In this document: in pieces, positions 1 through 5,210 of the stretch
Position numbering within the stretch: position 1 is the first letter of the stretch
Layout: each line of letters begins with the position of its first letter
Assembly: GCA_017883125.1 (NCBI GenBank)
Contig: JADGOD010000066.1
Location: forward strand, 1-5,210
Reading direction: 5' to 3'
DNA: 5,210 bases
Source: Acidimicrobiales bacterium
Lineage (GTDB): Bacteria > Actinomycetota > Acidimicrobiia > Acidimicrobiales > RAAP-2
Notes under the pieces: model-generated
Database searches by the model: none
Seen by the model: the letters and a program-made list of their open reading frames with translations, nothing else
What the model was told of the DNA's origin: nothing
Position numbers and translations under genes: made by a program

Positions 1-81
1 CTCGGCCACCGGGCGCACGGTGTGGATCCGGCCAGCGACCTGACCGCTCAGCGCCAGGCCAGCGTCGAGATCGCCGCTGAA
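1..81 (-). pseudogene. In-frame C-terminal remainder of the nitronate monooxygenase-like gene, beyond its stop codon
   Basis: Immediately after the TAA at 82-84 the same minus-strand frame stays open for 27 codons to the window edge. It begins FSGDLDAGLALSGQVAGR and continues IHTVRPVAE. This looks like the conserved C-terminal block of the nitronate monooxygenase family, which typically reads (aromatic)-F-x-GD-(acidic)-A-x-x-x-L-x-GQ-x-AGRI followed by a PV-E-I-type end. The frame needs no indel to join the upstream gene, so the simplest reading is that it is the tail of the same gene, cut off by one nonsense change or by a base-call error. The true end lies left of the window. Confidence 0.7.
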
Positions 82-891
82 TTAGACGGCGTCGAGATCG
101 CCCAGGGCTGCGAAGCCGTTCTGGTCATGGGTGAACTCCATCGCCTCCGAATACGGGGTTCGCAGCGCTCGCAGCGCCGGTGAGGAGCTCCCCGAGACGA
201 AGACCGTGTCGGTCATCGACGCGTCGAGGATGGCCTGCTTCCAGTTCTGGTGGACCGGAGACTCAGCGCTGGCCACCATCGCGCTCCCCAGCTGGATCCC
301 GTCGGCGCCAAGAGCCAGGGCAGCGGCCATGGTCCGGCCGTCGAGGAATCCACCCGCGCCGATCACCGGCAGTTCGAAGGCCTTGGTGATCTCGGGCAGC
401 AGGACCATGGTGGAGACCGGGCGGGGGCTCTTGAACCCGCCACCCTCTCCCCCTTCAACGATGAGACCATCGACGCCGGCCGCCACCGCCTTCTCGGCGG
501 CTTCCAGCGACGGAACGACATGGAACACGGTGAGACCGGCATCTTTGAGCTGCGCCGTGTGGCGGGTGGGGCTTCCGGCTGACGTCGTGACGAATCGGAC
601 TCCCTGGTCGATCACGAACTCGACGATCGCCGCCGGATCGGCCACGAACGCCTGGGCGATGTTCACCCCGAAGGGCTTCTCGGTGAGGTCCTTCATGCGG
701 GCGATCTCGTTGCGGATCACGTCAAGCTCACCTGAGGAGGTCTCGATGATGCCGAGCGCTCCGGCGTTCGACACCGCTGCTGCCAGTGTCGATCGGGCGA
801 TCCACCCCATCGGGGCTTGGAGGATCGGGATCTCGATACCCAGGAGGTCCGTCACGCGGGTGGAGAGCACCTCGGGATCTTCGCGCGCCAT
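82..891 (-). CDS. Nitronate monooxygenase / 2-nitropropane dioxygenase-family FMN protein, apparently truncated by an in-frame TAA
   Basis: The protein has 269 residues up to the stop and forms an FMN-binding TIM barrel of the nitronate monooxygenase / FabK-like family; members oxidise nitronates or other small substrates in the cytoplasm. Visible landmarks are QAPMGW (25-30) at the first beta strand, SNAGALG (41-47), GVNI (75-78), SAGSP (104-108), VEGGEGGGFK (145-154), the phosphate-binding GAGGFLDGRTMAAALALGA (178-196) with GIQLGSA (198-204), and SPVHQNWK (211-218). Classical class I enzymes carry a catalytic His in an E-A-G-G-H segment; here the matching place reads GEGGGF, so the exact reaction is uncertain. 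The ATG at 889-891 is preceded by GGGAAGG (895-901), only three bases away. The chain ends at DLDAV just before the usual C-terminal block, which continues in frame after the stop. It lies 185 bases after pstB on the same strand; whether it is cotranscribed is not shown. The family is clear, the substrate is not. Confidence 0.85.
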   Translation of the reverse strand: MAREDPEVLSTRVTDLLGIEIPILQAPMGWIARSTLAAAVSNAGALGIIETSSGELDVIRNEIARMKDLTEKPFGVNIAQAFVADPAAIVEFVIDQGVRFVTTSAGSPTRHTAQLKDAGLTVFHVVPSLEAAEKAVAAGVDGLIVEGGEGGGFKSPRPVSTMVLLPEITKAFELPVIGAGGFLDGRTMAAALALGADGIQLGSAMVASAESPVHQNWKQAILDASMTDTVFVSGSSSPALRALRTPYSEAMEFTHDQNGFAALGDLDAV

Positions 892-1076
892 GAGCCTTCC
901 CGCTCAGGTCCGCGCCAAGAACCACGGCACGAAGAGGACCACGAGGCGCTCGACCCTCGTTCACCTCGACGACACATCGAGCTCAACGCACTCCTCTGCC
1001 GTGAGAACCCACGACCGGACGAGGTGGAGGACCGGTCCACGTCACGCACCTCTCGCCCACAGGCGCTACCGGCAGG
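892..1076. other. Gap between pstB and the nitronate monooxygenase-like gene
   Basis: The 185 bases hold no convincing gene. The only structure I can support is a small GC-rich inverted repeat: gaccgg at 1013-1018 pairs with ccggtc at 1032-1037 across a 13-base loop, and it overlaps the 10-base palindrome ggaccggtcc at 1029-1038. It lies 39 bases past the pstB stop and could act as a 3' hairpin, but no T-tract follows on the minus strand, so it is not a standard intrinsic terminator. A second, weaker inverted repeat pairs gctcga (948-953) with tcgagc (977-982). I found no clear -35/-10 pair for the downstream gene. Confidence 0.35.
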
Positions 1077-1940
1077 TCAGCCGAAGAGGCCGTTCACGTA
1101 GTCGAGCGTGCGCGGATCCTTGGCGTCGGTGAAGAGCTTCTCGGTAGGGCCGAACTCGATCAGCTTGCCCGCTCGGTCATCGTCCATCAGGAGGAAGGCG
1201 CACTGGTCGGAGACTCGTCGAGCCTGTTGCATGTTGTGGGTGACGATGACGATGGTCACCCGATCCTTCAACTCGGTGATGAGCTCCTCGATCCGAAGGG
1301 TGGCCATCGGATCGAGCGCTGAGGTTGGCTCGTCCATCAGCAGGACCTCGGGCTCGACCGCGAGGGCGCGGGCGATGCAGAGGCGCTGCTGCTCTCCGCC
1401 CGATAGCGAGCTGGCGTGGTTCTTCAGTCGATCGCGCACGCTGTCCCACAGCGCAGCGGCGACCAGCGACGACTCAGCAGCCTCGTCGAGCAGCGCCTTC
1501 TTGCGCACGCCGTTGAATCGAAGGCCGGCCACTGCGTTCTCGTAGATGCTCATCCCGGGGAACGGGTTGGGCCGCTGGAACACCATGCCCACCCTCGTGC
1601 GGAGCAAGGTTGGGTCCATCGAGCGTGCGTAGATGTCAGTGTCACCCAGCAGGACCGTTCCGAACACCTCGGCGGAGCGGACCGTGTCGTGCATCCGGTT
1701 GAGTGCCCGGAGCAGGGTTGTCTTGCCCGATCCCGAGGGACCAATGAGCGACGTGACCTCATGGGCATAGACGTCGAAGCTGACGTTCTTCACCGCAAGG
1801 CGGCCACCGAACGCCACGCTGACGTCGTCAAGACGCATCACCGGCGTCTGGGTCCCACTCCTTGGAGCAATAGTCCCTTGTCTCAGATCCACATCATCCT
1901 CGATCACCTCGGCCGTCGTTGAAATCAGCTGTTCAGTCAT
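1077..1940 (-). CDS. pstB: Phosphate ABC transporter ATP-binding protein PstB
   Basis: This is the ATPase of the Pst phosphate importer; it sits as a dimer on the cytoplasmic face of PstC-PstA and powers uptake. All ABC motifs are intact in 287 residues: Walker A GPSGSGKTT (67-75, Lys73), the Q-loop in FQRPNPFP (121-128, Gln122), a segment strongly typical of PstB, signature LSGGEQQR (179-186), Walker B VLLMDEP (199-205, catalytic Glu204), D-loop SALD (207-210) and H-loop His235. The tail FGPTEKLF (263-270) with a final YVNGLFG is also typical of PstB. The start is the ATG at 1938-1940, whose ATGA overlaps the pstA stop, with GAGGGAG (1946-1952) five bases upstream. This gives about 34 residues before the ABC core, longer than the roughly 250-260-residue norm and rich in acidic and Thr/Ser residues. 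An internal Met at residue 35 is less likely because the overlap and the ribosome-binding site favour the first ATG. Confidence 0.97.
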   Translation of the reverse strand: MTEQLISTTAEVIEDDVDLRQGTIAPRSGTQTPVMRLDDVSVAFGGRLAVKNVSFDVYAHEVTSLIGPSGSGKTTLLRALNRMHDTVRSAEVFGTVLLGDTDIYARSMDPTLLRTRVGMVFQRPNPFPGMSIYENAVAGLRFNGVRKKALLDEAAESSLVAAALWDSVRDRLKNHASSLSGGEQQRLCIARALAVEPEVLLMDEPTSALDPMATLRIEELITELKDRVTIVIVTHNMQQARRVSDQCAFLLMDDDRAGKLIEFGPTEKLFTDAKDPRTLDYVNGLFG

Positions 1941-2848
1941 TGTCGCTCCCTCTGGAGGAATCCCGCCAGTACTCTGCTCCCGATGTTGAGGACGAGCACC
2001 GCCATCATCAGCAGCAGCGCGGCACCCCAGGCGATCTGCACGAGATCGGAGTAGGGCTGGCTGGAGTAGTTGTAGATCACCAGCGGGAGCGCTTCCATGG
2101 GCTTGGTCGGATTCGAGTTGAAGAACTGGGTGCCGAAGATCGTCAAGAGCAGTGGCGCGGTCTCTCCGATGCCACGGGCCACTGCCAAGAGTGACCCTGT
2201 GATGATCCCGGGCAGCGCTGCGGGAAGGACCACCCTCCGAGTGACGATGAACTTGCGGGCGCCCAAGGCGATGCCAGCCTCTTGCAGCTGCGGTGGCACC
2301 CCCCTGATCGCCGTCTCGCCTGCTCGGATCATGATCGGCAGCATGATCAGCCCGATGGCGAACGCACCGGCCAAGCCGCTGTAGCCGAACCGGGTCACGA
2401 GAGCGATGTAGCCGAAGATGCCGATGAGGATCGACGGCACGCCTGTCATCACGTCAGCCGCGAACCGGACCACTCCGGCCAGCTTCCCCTCAAACTGCGC
2501 CAGGCCGAGGCCCACCAGCAAGCCCAGTGGCACCGTCACCAAGGTGGCGATCAGCCCGATGACGAACGTGCCGACGATGGCGTTCCACACGCCTCCGTTC
2601 GGTATCCCCTCAGGCTTGGTGACCTGGGTGAAGAAATCGGGGGTCCATGCGGCTATTCCCTTTGCGAAGGTGTAGACGATCACCGCGATGAGCGGAACCA
2701 CAGCGAGAGCCAAGAAGACCCAGCACACCACGATGAAGATCTTCGAATATGCCTTCCGCCGACCTACCGATGCCTGGGCGATCTCCTGGATCTTCTGTCT
2801 GCGCTCAAGGATCGGATCAGACAGCGGATCGAGGGTCATCGCGCTCAT
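1937..2848 (-). CDS. pstA: Phosphate ABC transporter permease PstA
   Basis: This is one of the two membrane subunits forming the phosphate channel in the cytoplasmic membrane. It has 303 residues with a charged cytoplasmic N-terminus (1-36) and six predicted membrane segments at roughly 37-60, 90-117, 125-150, 155-175, 213-235 and 270-292. The MetI-type permease domain shows the EAA coupling loop, EAGIALGARKF then PAALPG (190-214), which docks on PstB. Typical PstA segments are TGVPSILIGIFGY (135-147), the LPIMIRAGETA stretch (170-180) and ARGIGETAPLL (224-234). The length fits the family. The ATG (2846-2848) overlaps the pstC stop as ATGA. I see no good Shine-Dalgarno in front of it, so initiation probably depends on coupling to pstC translation. 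Its own TGA overlaps the pstB start. PstA is told from PstC by ARGIGETAP and by its position just before pstB. Confidence 0.96.
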   Translation of the reverse strand: MSAMTLDPLSDPILERRQKIQEIAQASVGRRKAYSKIFIVVCWVFLALAVVPLIAVIVYTFAKGIAAWTPDFFTQVTKPEGIPNGGVWNAIVGTFVIGLIATLVTVPLGLLVGLGLAQFEGKLAGVVRFAADVMTGVPSILIGIFGYIALVTRFGYSGLAGAFAIGLIMLPIMIRAGETAIRGVPPQLQEAGIALGARKFIVTRRVVLPAALPGIITGSLLAVARGIGETAPLLLTIFGTQFFNSNPTKPMEALPLVIYNYSSQPYSDLVQIAWGAALLLMMAVLVLNIGSRVLAGFLQRERQ

Positions 2849-3834
2849 GGGACCAAGACCGAGGCACTGCCGAGCTCGCTGCCCTCGGCCCGCCTGACGA
2901 GGATCCGGGCGATGCTGTTGACGGTCAATCCGATGACCAAGAGGACCAGTCCGGCGCCGAAGAGCGCGGAGAGCTCGGTGCCCGAAGCCTCGCCGAAGTT
3001 GTTGATGAGCAGCGAGGGCAGCGTGGCCGCCGGCGACTTGAGCGAGTGCGCGATGTAGTTCGAGTTCCCGATCACCAGTGCCACGGCCACCGTCTCACCG
3101 AGCGCACGGCCGGTGGCCAAGGTGAACGCCCCCAACAGGCCAGTCCGGGCACCGGGTATGACGACCTTGCGCAGGACCTGGCCCCGCGTGGCCCCGACCG
3201 CCAGCGCCCCTTCGACCTGCTCGGTGGGAACCGTGGCCAGGACGTCGCGCGATACCGCCACCATCGTCGGCAGCACCATGATGAACAGGATCGTGCCGGC
3301 CAGGATCAGACCCACGCCGAGGTTCGGTCCGTTGAAGAGGCCCGTCCACCCGAAGGCAGAGCTGAGGAAGGGCTCGACGTACTGTCGGAACAGGGGCGCC
3401 AGCGCCACCACACCCCAGAGCCCATAGACGACGCTCGGCACGGCGGCGAGCAGCTCCACGGCGGTGCCGAGGACCAACCTCACCCGGTGCGGGACCAGAT
3501 ACGCCAGGGCGATCGCCGCGCCGAGCCCGATGGGGACCGCCAGGAACATCGCGATGGCAGTCGTCTCGAGCGTGCCGAGGATGAACGGCAGGAGGCCGAA
3601 CTGCTGGAGATTCGGGTTCCAGGTCTTCTGGACGATCCAGGAGAAACCCAGTGTCGAGAACGCCGGCTGCGCCTTGATGGCGATCGCGACGAGGAACCAG
3701 ATCACCAGCGCGGCGAAGACCGCTGCACTCGCAACCAACAGCACCCGATACCAGCCGTCAGGCAGGGAGAAGCGGGGGCTGGTTCGCCCCCGCCTGCTCC
3801 CTCCGTCTTGCTGTGGTATTCCCACGACGCTCAC
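2845..3834 (-). CDS. pstC: Phosphate ABC transporter permease PstC
   Basis: This is the second membrane subunit of the phosphate channel, pairing with PstA. It has 329 residues with a basic cytoplasmic N-terminus (1-29) and six predicted membrane segments at about 31-53, 82-113, 122-148, 172-195, 231-256 and 287-312. PstC hallmarks are the periplasmic WNPNLQQFGLLPFILGTL (72-89), VPSVVYGLWGV (132-142) and GRALGETVAVALVIGN (242-257). The EAA coupling loop is at EGALAVGATRGQVLRKVVIP (208-227). The start is a GTG at 3832-3834. It lies 18 bases after the pstS stop, which is also the nearest in-frame upstream stop, so no longer start exists. GGGAG at 3849-3853 is the only ribosome-binding candidate, and it is rather far at 14 bases. 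A GTG at codon 4 is a possible but worse start. The stop overlaps pstA by four bases. Confidence 0.95.
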   Translation of the reverse strand: MSVVGIPQQDGGSRRGRTSPRFSLPDGWYRVLLVASAAVFAALVIWFLVAIAIKAQPAFSTLGFSWIVQKTWNPNLQQFGLLPFILGTLETTAIAMFLAVPIGLGAAIALAYLVPHRVRLVLGTAVELLAAVPSVVYGLWGVVALAPLFRQYVEPFLSSAFGWTGLFNGPNLGVGLILAGTILFIMVLPTMVAVSRDVLATVPTEQVEGALAVGATRGQVLRKVVIPGARTGLLGAFTLATGRALGETVAVALVIGNSNYIAHSLKSPAATLPSLLINNFGEASGTELSALFGAGLVLLVIGLTVNSIARILVRRAEGSELGSASVLVP

Positions 3835-3852
3835 GCTGGACGCATCCGCTCC

Positions 3853-5055
3853 CTATGACTTGGTGAGCAGCAGCTCACCACTCGGACCGGTCACCGTGAG
3901 GAGCTGGGTCCGGGCGTAGGTCTGGATCGCCGGGGGGAGCGACGCGTAGCCGAGCGAGCCGGCCAGCTTCTGGCCACCGCCGGTCTGTGTGGTCCAGTCG
4001 AGGACCTTGACGGTGATGGCGCCCGTCGTGGCGTTCGTCTGCTTCTGGAGCAGGATCGCCCAGCTGTAGCCAGCGATCGGGTAGCTGGTCGCACCTTGAC
4101 CGTTGACGATCGAGAAGTCCGTCGAGGAGATGGCCGCCTTCTGCGAAGCGTCAGCCAGCACCGTTGCGGTGGTTGGCACCACGAACTGGCCGGCGGCGTT
4201 CTTGATGGCGGCGTAGGTGAATTTGTTCTGGACCGCGTAGTTCAGCTCCACGTACCCGATCGAGTACGGCGTGGACTTGATGCTGGCTGCCACGCCGGAG
4301 TTCTTCGGCGTGGCCACTGCGTTCGACGGCCACGCGATCGTCTTGCTGGTGCCCAGCGTCCACGCGGTGGGCGCAGCCGAGGTGAGGTAGTTGGTGAAGA
4401 TGTAGGTCGTGCCGCTGCTGTCCGCACGCACCTCCGGGACGATGGCGTTCGACGGCAGCGTCACGCCGGGGTTCAGCGCTGCGATCTCCGGCGCGTTCCA
4501 GGTCTTGATCGCCCCAGAGAAGATGCCGGCCAGGGTCGGGCCATCGAGCTTCAAGCGCTTGGTCACGCCGGGAAGGTTGTACGAGGCGGTTACCCCACCC
4601 AAGGTGTCGGGGATCTGGACCACCGCGCCCGACGATGCGGGCACCTTGGCCAGGTCCGCCGCCTGCATCGGGACGTCGGAGGCCGCGAAGTTGACGACAC
4701 CCTGCTCGAAGGCGGTGATCCCAGAGCCGCTCCCGACGGCCTGGTAGTTGACCTGCACGCCCTGGTTCTTGGATGAGTAGGTGTAGAAGGCCTGGGTGAA
4801 GAACGGCGCCACGAAGGTCGAGCCCGAGCCGTTGATCGTGCCTGCGGGGGCCTTCAGATCGGCGGCCAGGTACGCCGCACCCCCGCCGGCAGGCGAGGTG
4901 GTCGCTGATCCGGGAGCGGTGGTCGTCGGGGCAGTGGTCGATGACGAACCGCACGCGGCGAGCAGAACGCCGGCTGAGAGACCGGCCAGCGCGAGGATTC
5001 GCGTTGCTGTGGCTCGGGAGCGTGGCATCGCAGTTGGAACAGACGGATCGAGCAT
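3853..5055 (-). CDS. pstS: Phosphate-binding lipoprotein PstS (substrate-binding subunit of the Pst transporter)
   Basis: PstS binds inorganic phosphate outside the cytoplasmic membrane and hands it to PstC-PstA. The 400-residue chain starts with an export signal: basic PRSRATATR (11-19), a hydrophobic stretch (20-34) and the lipobox LLAAC (31-35), predicting lipid attachment at Cys35. A Ser/Thr/Ala/Gly-rich spacer (about 36-60) follows, as in tethered actinobacterial binding proteins. The fold is a PBP-like two-lobed domain with phosphate-site elements GSGSTFVAP (76-84), YQAVGSGSGI (104-113), FAASDVPM (123-130, Asp127) and RADSSGTT (210-217). SIGYVELNYA (265-274) is also typical. The ATG at 5053-5055 is chosen because GGAGGT at 5067-5072 precedes it; the next ATG (residue 10) has no such site, and a TTG at 5122-5124 would add 23 residues before the signal peptide. 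It leads the operon and is preceded by PHO-box-like repeats, so phosphate-starvation control is likely. Confidence 0.95.
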   Translation of the reverse strand: MLDPSVPTAMPRSRATATRILALAGLSAGVLLAACGSSSTTAPTTTAPGSATTSPAGGGAAYLAADLKAPAGTINGSGSTFVAPFFTQAFYTYSSKNQGVQVNYQAVGSGSGITAFEQGVVNFAASDVPMQAADLAKVPASSGAVVQIPDTLGGVTASYNLPGVTKRLKLDGPTLAGIFSGAIKTWNAPEIAALNPGVTLPSNAIVPEVRADSSGTTYIFTNYLTSAAPTAWTLGTSKTIAWPSNAVATPKNSGVAASIKSTPYSIGYVELNYAVQNKFTYAAIKNAAGQFVVPTTATVLADASQKAAISSTDFSIVNGQGATSYPIAGYSWAILLQKQTNATTGAITVKVLDWTTQTGGGQKLAGSLGYASLPPAIQTYARTQLLTVTGPSGELLLTKS

Positions 5056-5066
5056 TGTTGGTTCAG

Positions 5067-5072
5067 ACCTCC
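5067..5072 (-). promoter_or_regulatory. Shine-Dalgarno of pstS
   Basis: The minus strand reads GGAGGT here, the best ribosome-binding match in the leader. It is 11 bases before the ATG at 5053-5055, slightly long but usable. It settles the pstS start against the upstream TTG and the downstream ATG. Confidence 0.65.
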
Positions 5073-5105
5073 AAGTGAAGAACCACGAGTGAGCGATGCC
5101 TCGAC

Positions 5106-5132
5106 TTGAAGCGCTCCGGTTCAAAGCGAACC
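5106..5132 (-). other. Overlapping inverted repeats in the pstS upstream region
   Basis: Two small inverted repeats share one arm. GGTTC/GAACC pairs 5128-5132 with 5118-5122 around a five-base loop. TTGAA/TTCAA pairs 5120-5124 with 5106-5110 around a nine-base loop. Because they share 5120-5122 they cannot form together. The first overlaps the -10 candidate, so it may be DNA-level dyad symmetry (a protein site) rather than RNA structure. Each stem is only five pairs, so chance is a real possibility. Confidence 0.25.
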
Positions 5133-5135
5133 CTA
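5130..5135 (-). promoter_or_regulatory. Candidate -10 element for the pst operon
   Basis: The minus strand reads TAGGGT, a match to the actinobacterial TANNNT -10 pattern. It lies downstream of the PHO-box repeats. There is no good -35 hexamer 16-18 bases upstream, which is common in activator-dependent promoters. Transcription from here would give a leader of roughly 70 bases. A second TAGGG(A) at 5177-5182 sits close behind the PHO box and is an alternative. Confidence 0.25.
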
Positions 5136-5184
5136 AAGAAGCCAGAGAAACGCACTGCGACCAGAAGGCAAACGTCTCCCTACA

Positions 5185-5206
5185 TCCCGATGAACATCTG
5201 GTGAAC
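5185..5206 (-). promoter_or_regulatory. PHO box: two 11-base direct repeats for a PhoP/RegX3-type regulator
   Basis: Reading the minus strand, GTTCACC (5200-5206) plus a four-base spacer is followed by GTTCATC (5189-5195) plus four bases. This is the heptamer-plus-four pattern of 11-base repeat units described for PhoP boxes in Streptomyces, whose consensus is GTTCACC. The next in-register unit (from 5184) does not match, but the one after it, GTTTGCC (5167-5173), matches five of seven. The site is about 135 bases before the pstS start, as expected for a low-phosphate-induced pst operon. The array reaches almost to the window edge and may continue beyond it. Confidence 0.72.
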
Positions 5207-5210
5207 TCGA

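Noticed and set aside
959..965. A single GTTCACC on the plus strand between pstB and the nitronate monooxygenase-like gene
   Set aside because: There is no partner heptamer 11 bases away on either side. One 7-mer is expected about this often by chance in a window this size.
1013..1038. Intrinsic terminator after pstB
   Set aside because: A six-pair GC stem exists, but there is no T-tract on the transcribed strand and the loop is 13 bases. It is listed only as a structure within the gap.
131..1132. Long plus-strand open frame of 333 codons opposite the nitronate monooxygenase-like gene and past it
   Set aside because: It is Ser/Arg/Ala/Thr-rich with no recognisable domain and lies antisense to a clear gene over most of its length. 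It is a shadow frame of GC-rich coding DNA.
2282..3058. Plus-strand open frame of 258 codons antisense to pstA/pstC
   Set aside because: It is rich in His, Asp and Arg as expected from reading hydrophobic codons backwards. There is no ribosome site or domain to support it.
2749..3858. Plus-strand open frame of 369 codons antisense to pstC
   Set aside because: The product is a low-complexity run of Arg, Asp, Glu, Gly and Gln, typical of the antisense of membrane-protein codons. It covers all of pstC and has no family signature.
5056..5124. Extended pstS start at the TTG 5122-5124
   Set aside because: It would place 23 extra residues, including Trp and Phe, before the lipoprotein signal. It has no Shine-Dalgarno, and it lies inside the leader just past the -10 candidate.
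1..5210. CRISPR arrays, tRNA or rRNA genes, insertion sequences, prophage or defence genes
   Set aside because: Five coding regions fill nearly all of the window. I saw no array-like repeats, no tRNA-like arms and no transposase motifs on either strand.

Overview
The window carries a high-affinity phosphate import operon, all on the minus strand, in the order pstS (3853-5055), pstC (2845-3834), pstA (1937-2848), pstB (1077-1940). It is followed downstream by a nitronate monooxygenase-family gene (82-891) whose reading frame appears to be broken by a stop codon. The DNA is GC-rich by eye and has GTG and ATG starts. The secreted binding protein is a lipoprotein with a Ser/Thr-rich linker, and the promoter region carries 11-base-spaced GTTCACC-type repeats. 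Together these suggest an actinomycete-type bacterium (Actinomycetota). An early-branching class such as Acidimicrobiia is possible, but the class is a guess.

Layout, read in the direction of transcription from right to left. The region 5056-5210 is the promoter and leader: a likely PHO box at the window edge (5185-5206), a weak -10 candidate, small inverted repeats and a strong Shine-Dalgarno that fixes the pstS start. pstS encodes the lipid-anchored phosphate-binding protein. After 18 bases pstC begins with GTG. pstC/pstA and pstA/pstB each overlap by four bases (ATGA), the signature of translational coupling. After pstB comes a 185-base gap without a convincing gene, and then the nitronate monooxygenase-like gene. 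phoU, the usual partner after pstB, does not follow here.

How the genes work together: PstS captures inorganic phosphate outside the membrane, the PstC-PstA channel carries it through, and a PstB dimer hydrolyses ATP to drive transport. The PHO box implies induction under phosphate starvation by a PhoP/RegX3-type response regulator.

I see no undescribed system here. The Pst operon is canonical. The points worth a second look are the in-frame TAA in the last gene, after which conserved family sequence continues in the same frame to the window edge; the absence of the usual active-site histidine in that protein; the phased PHO-box repeats; and the missing phoU.
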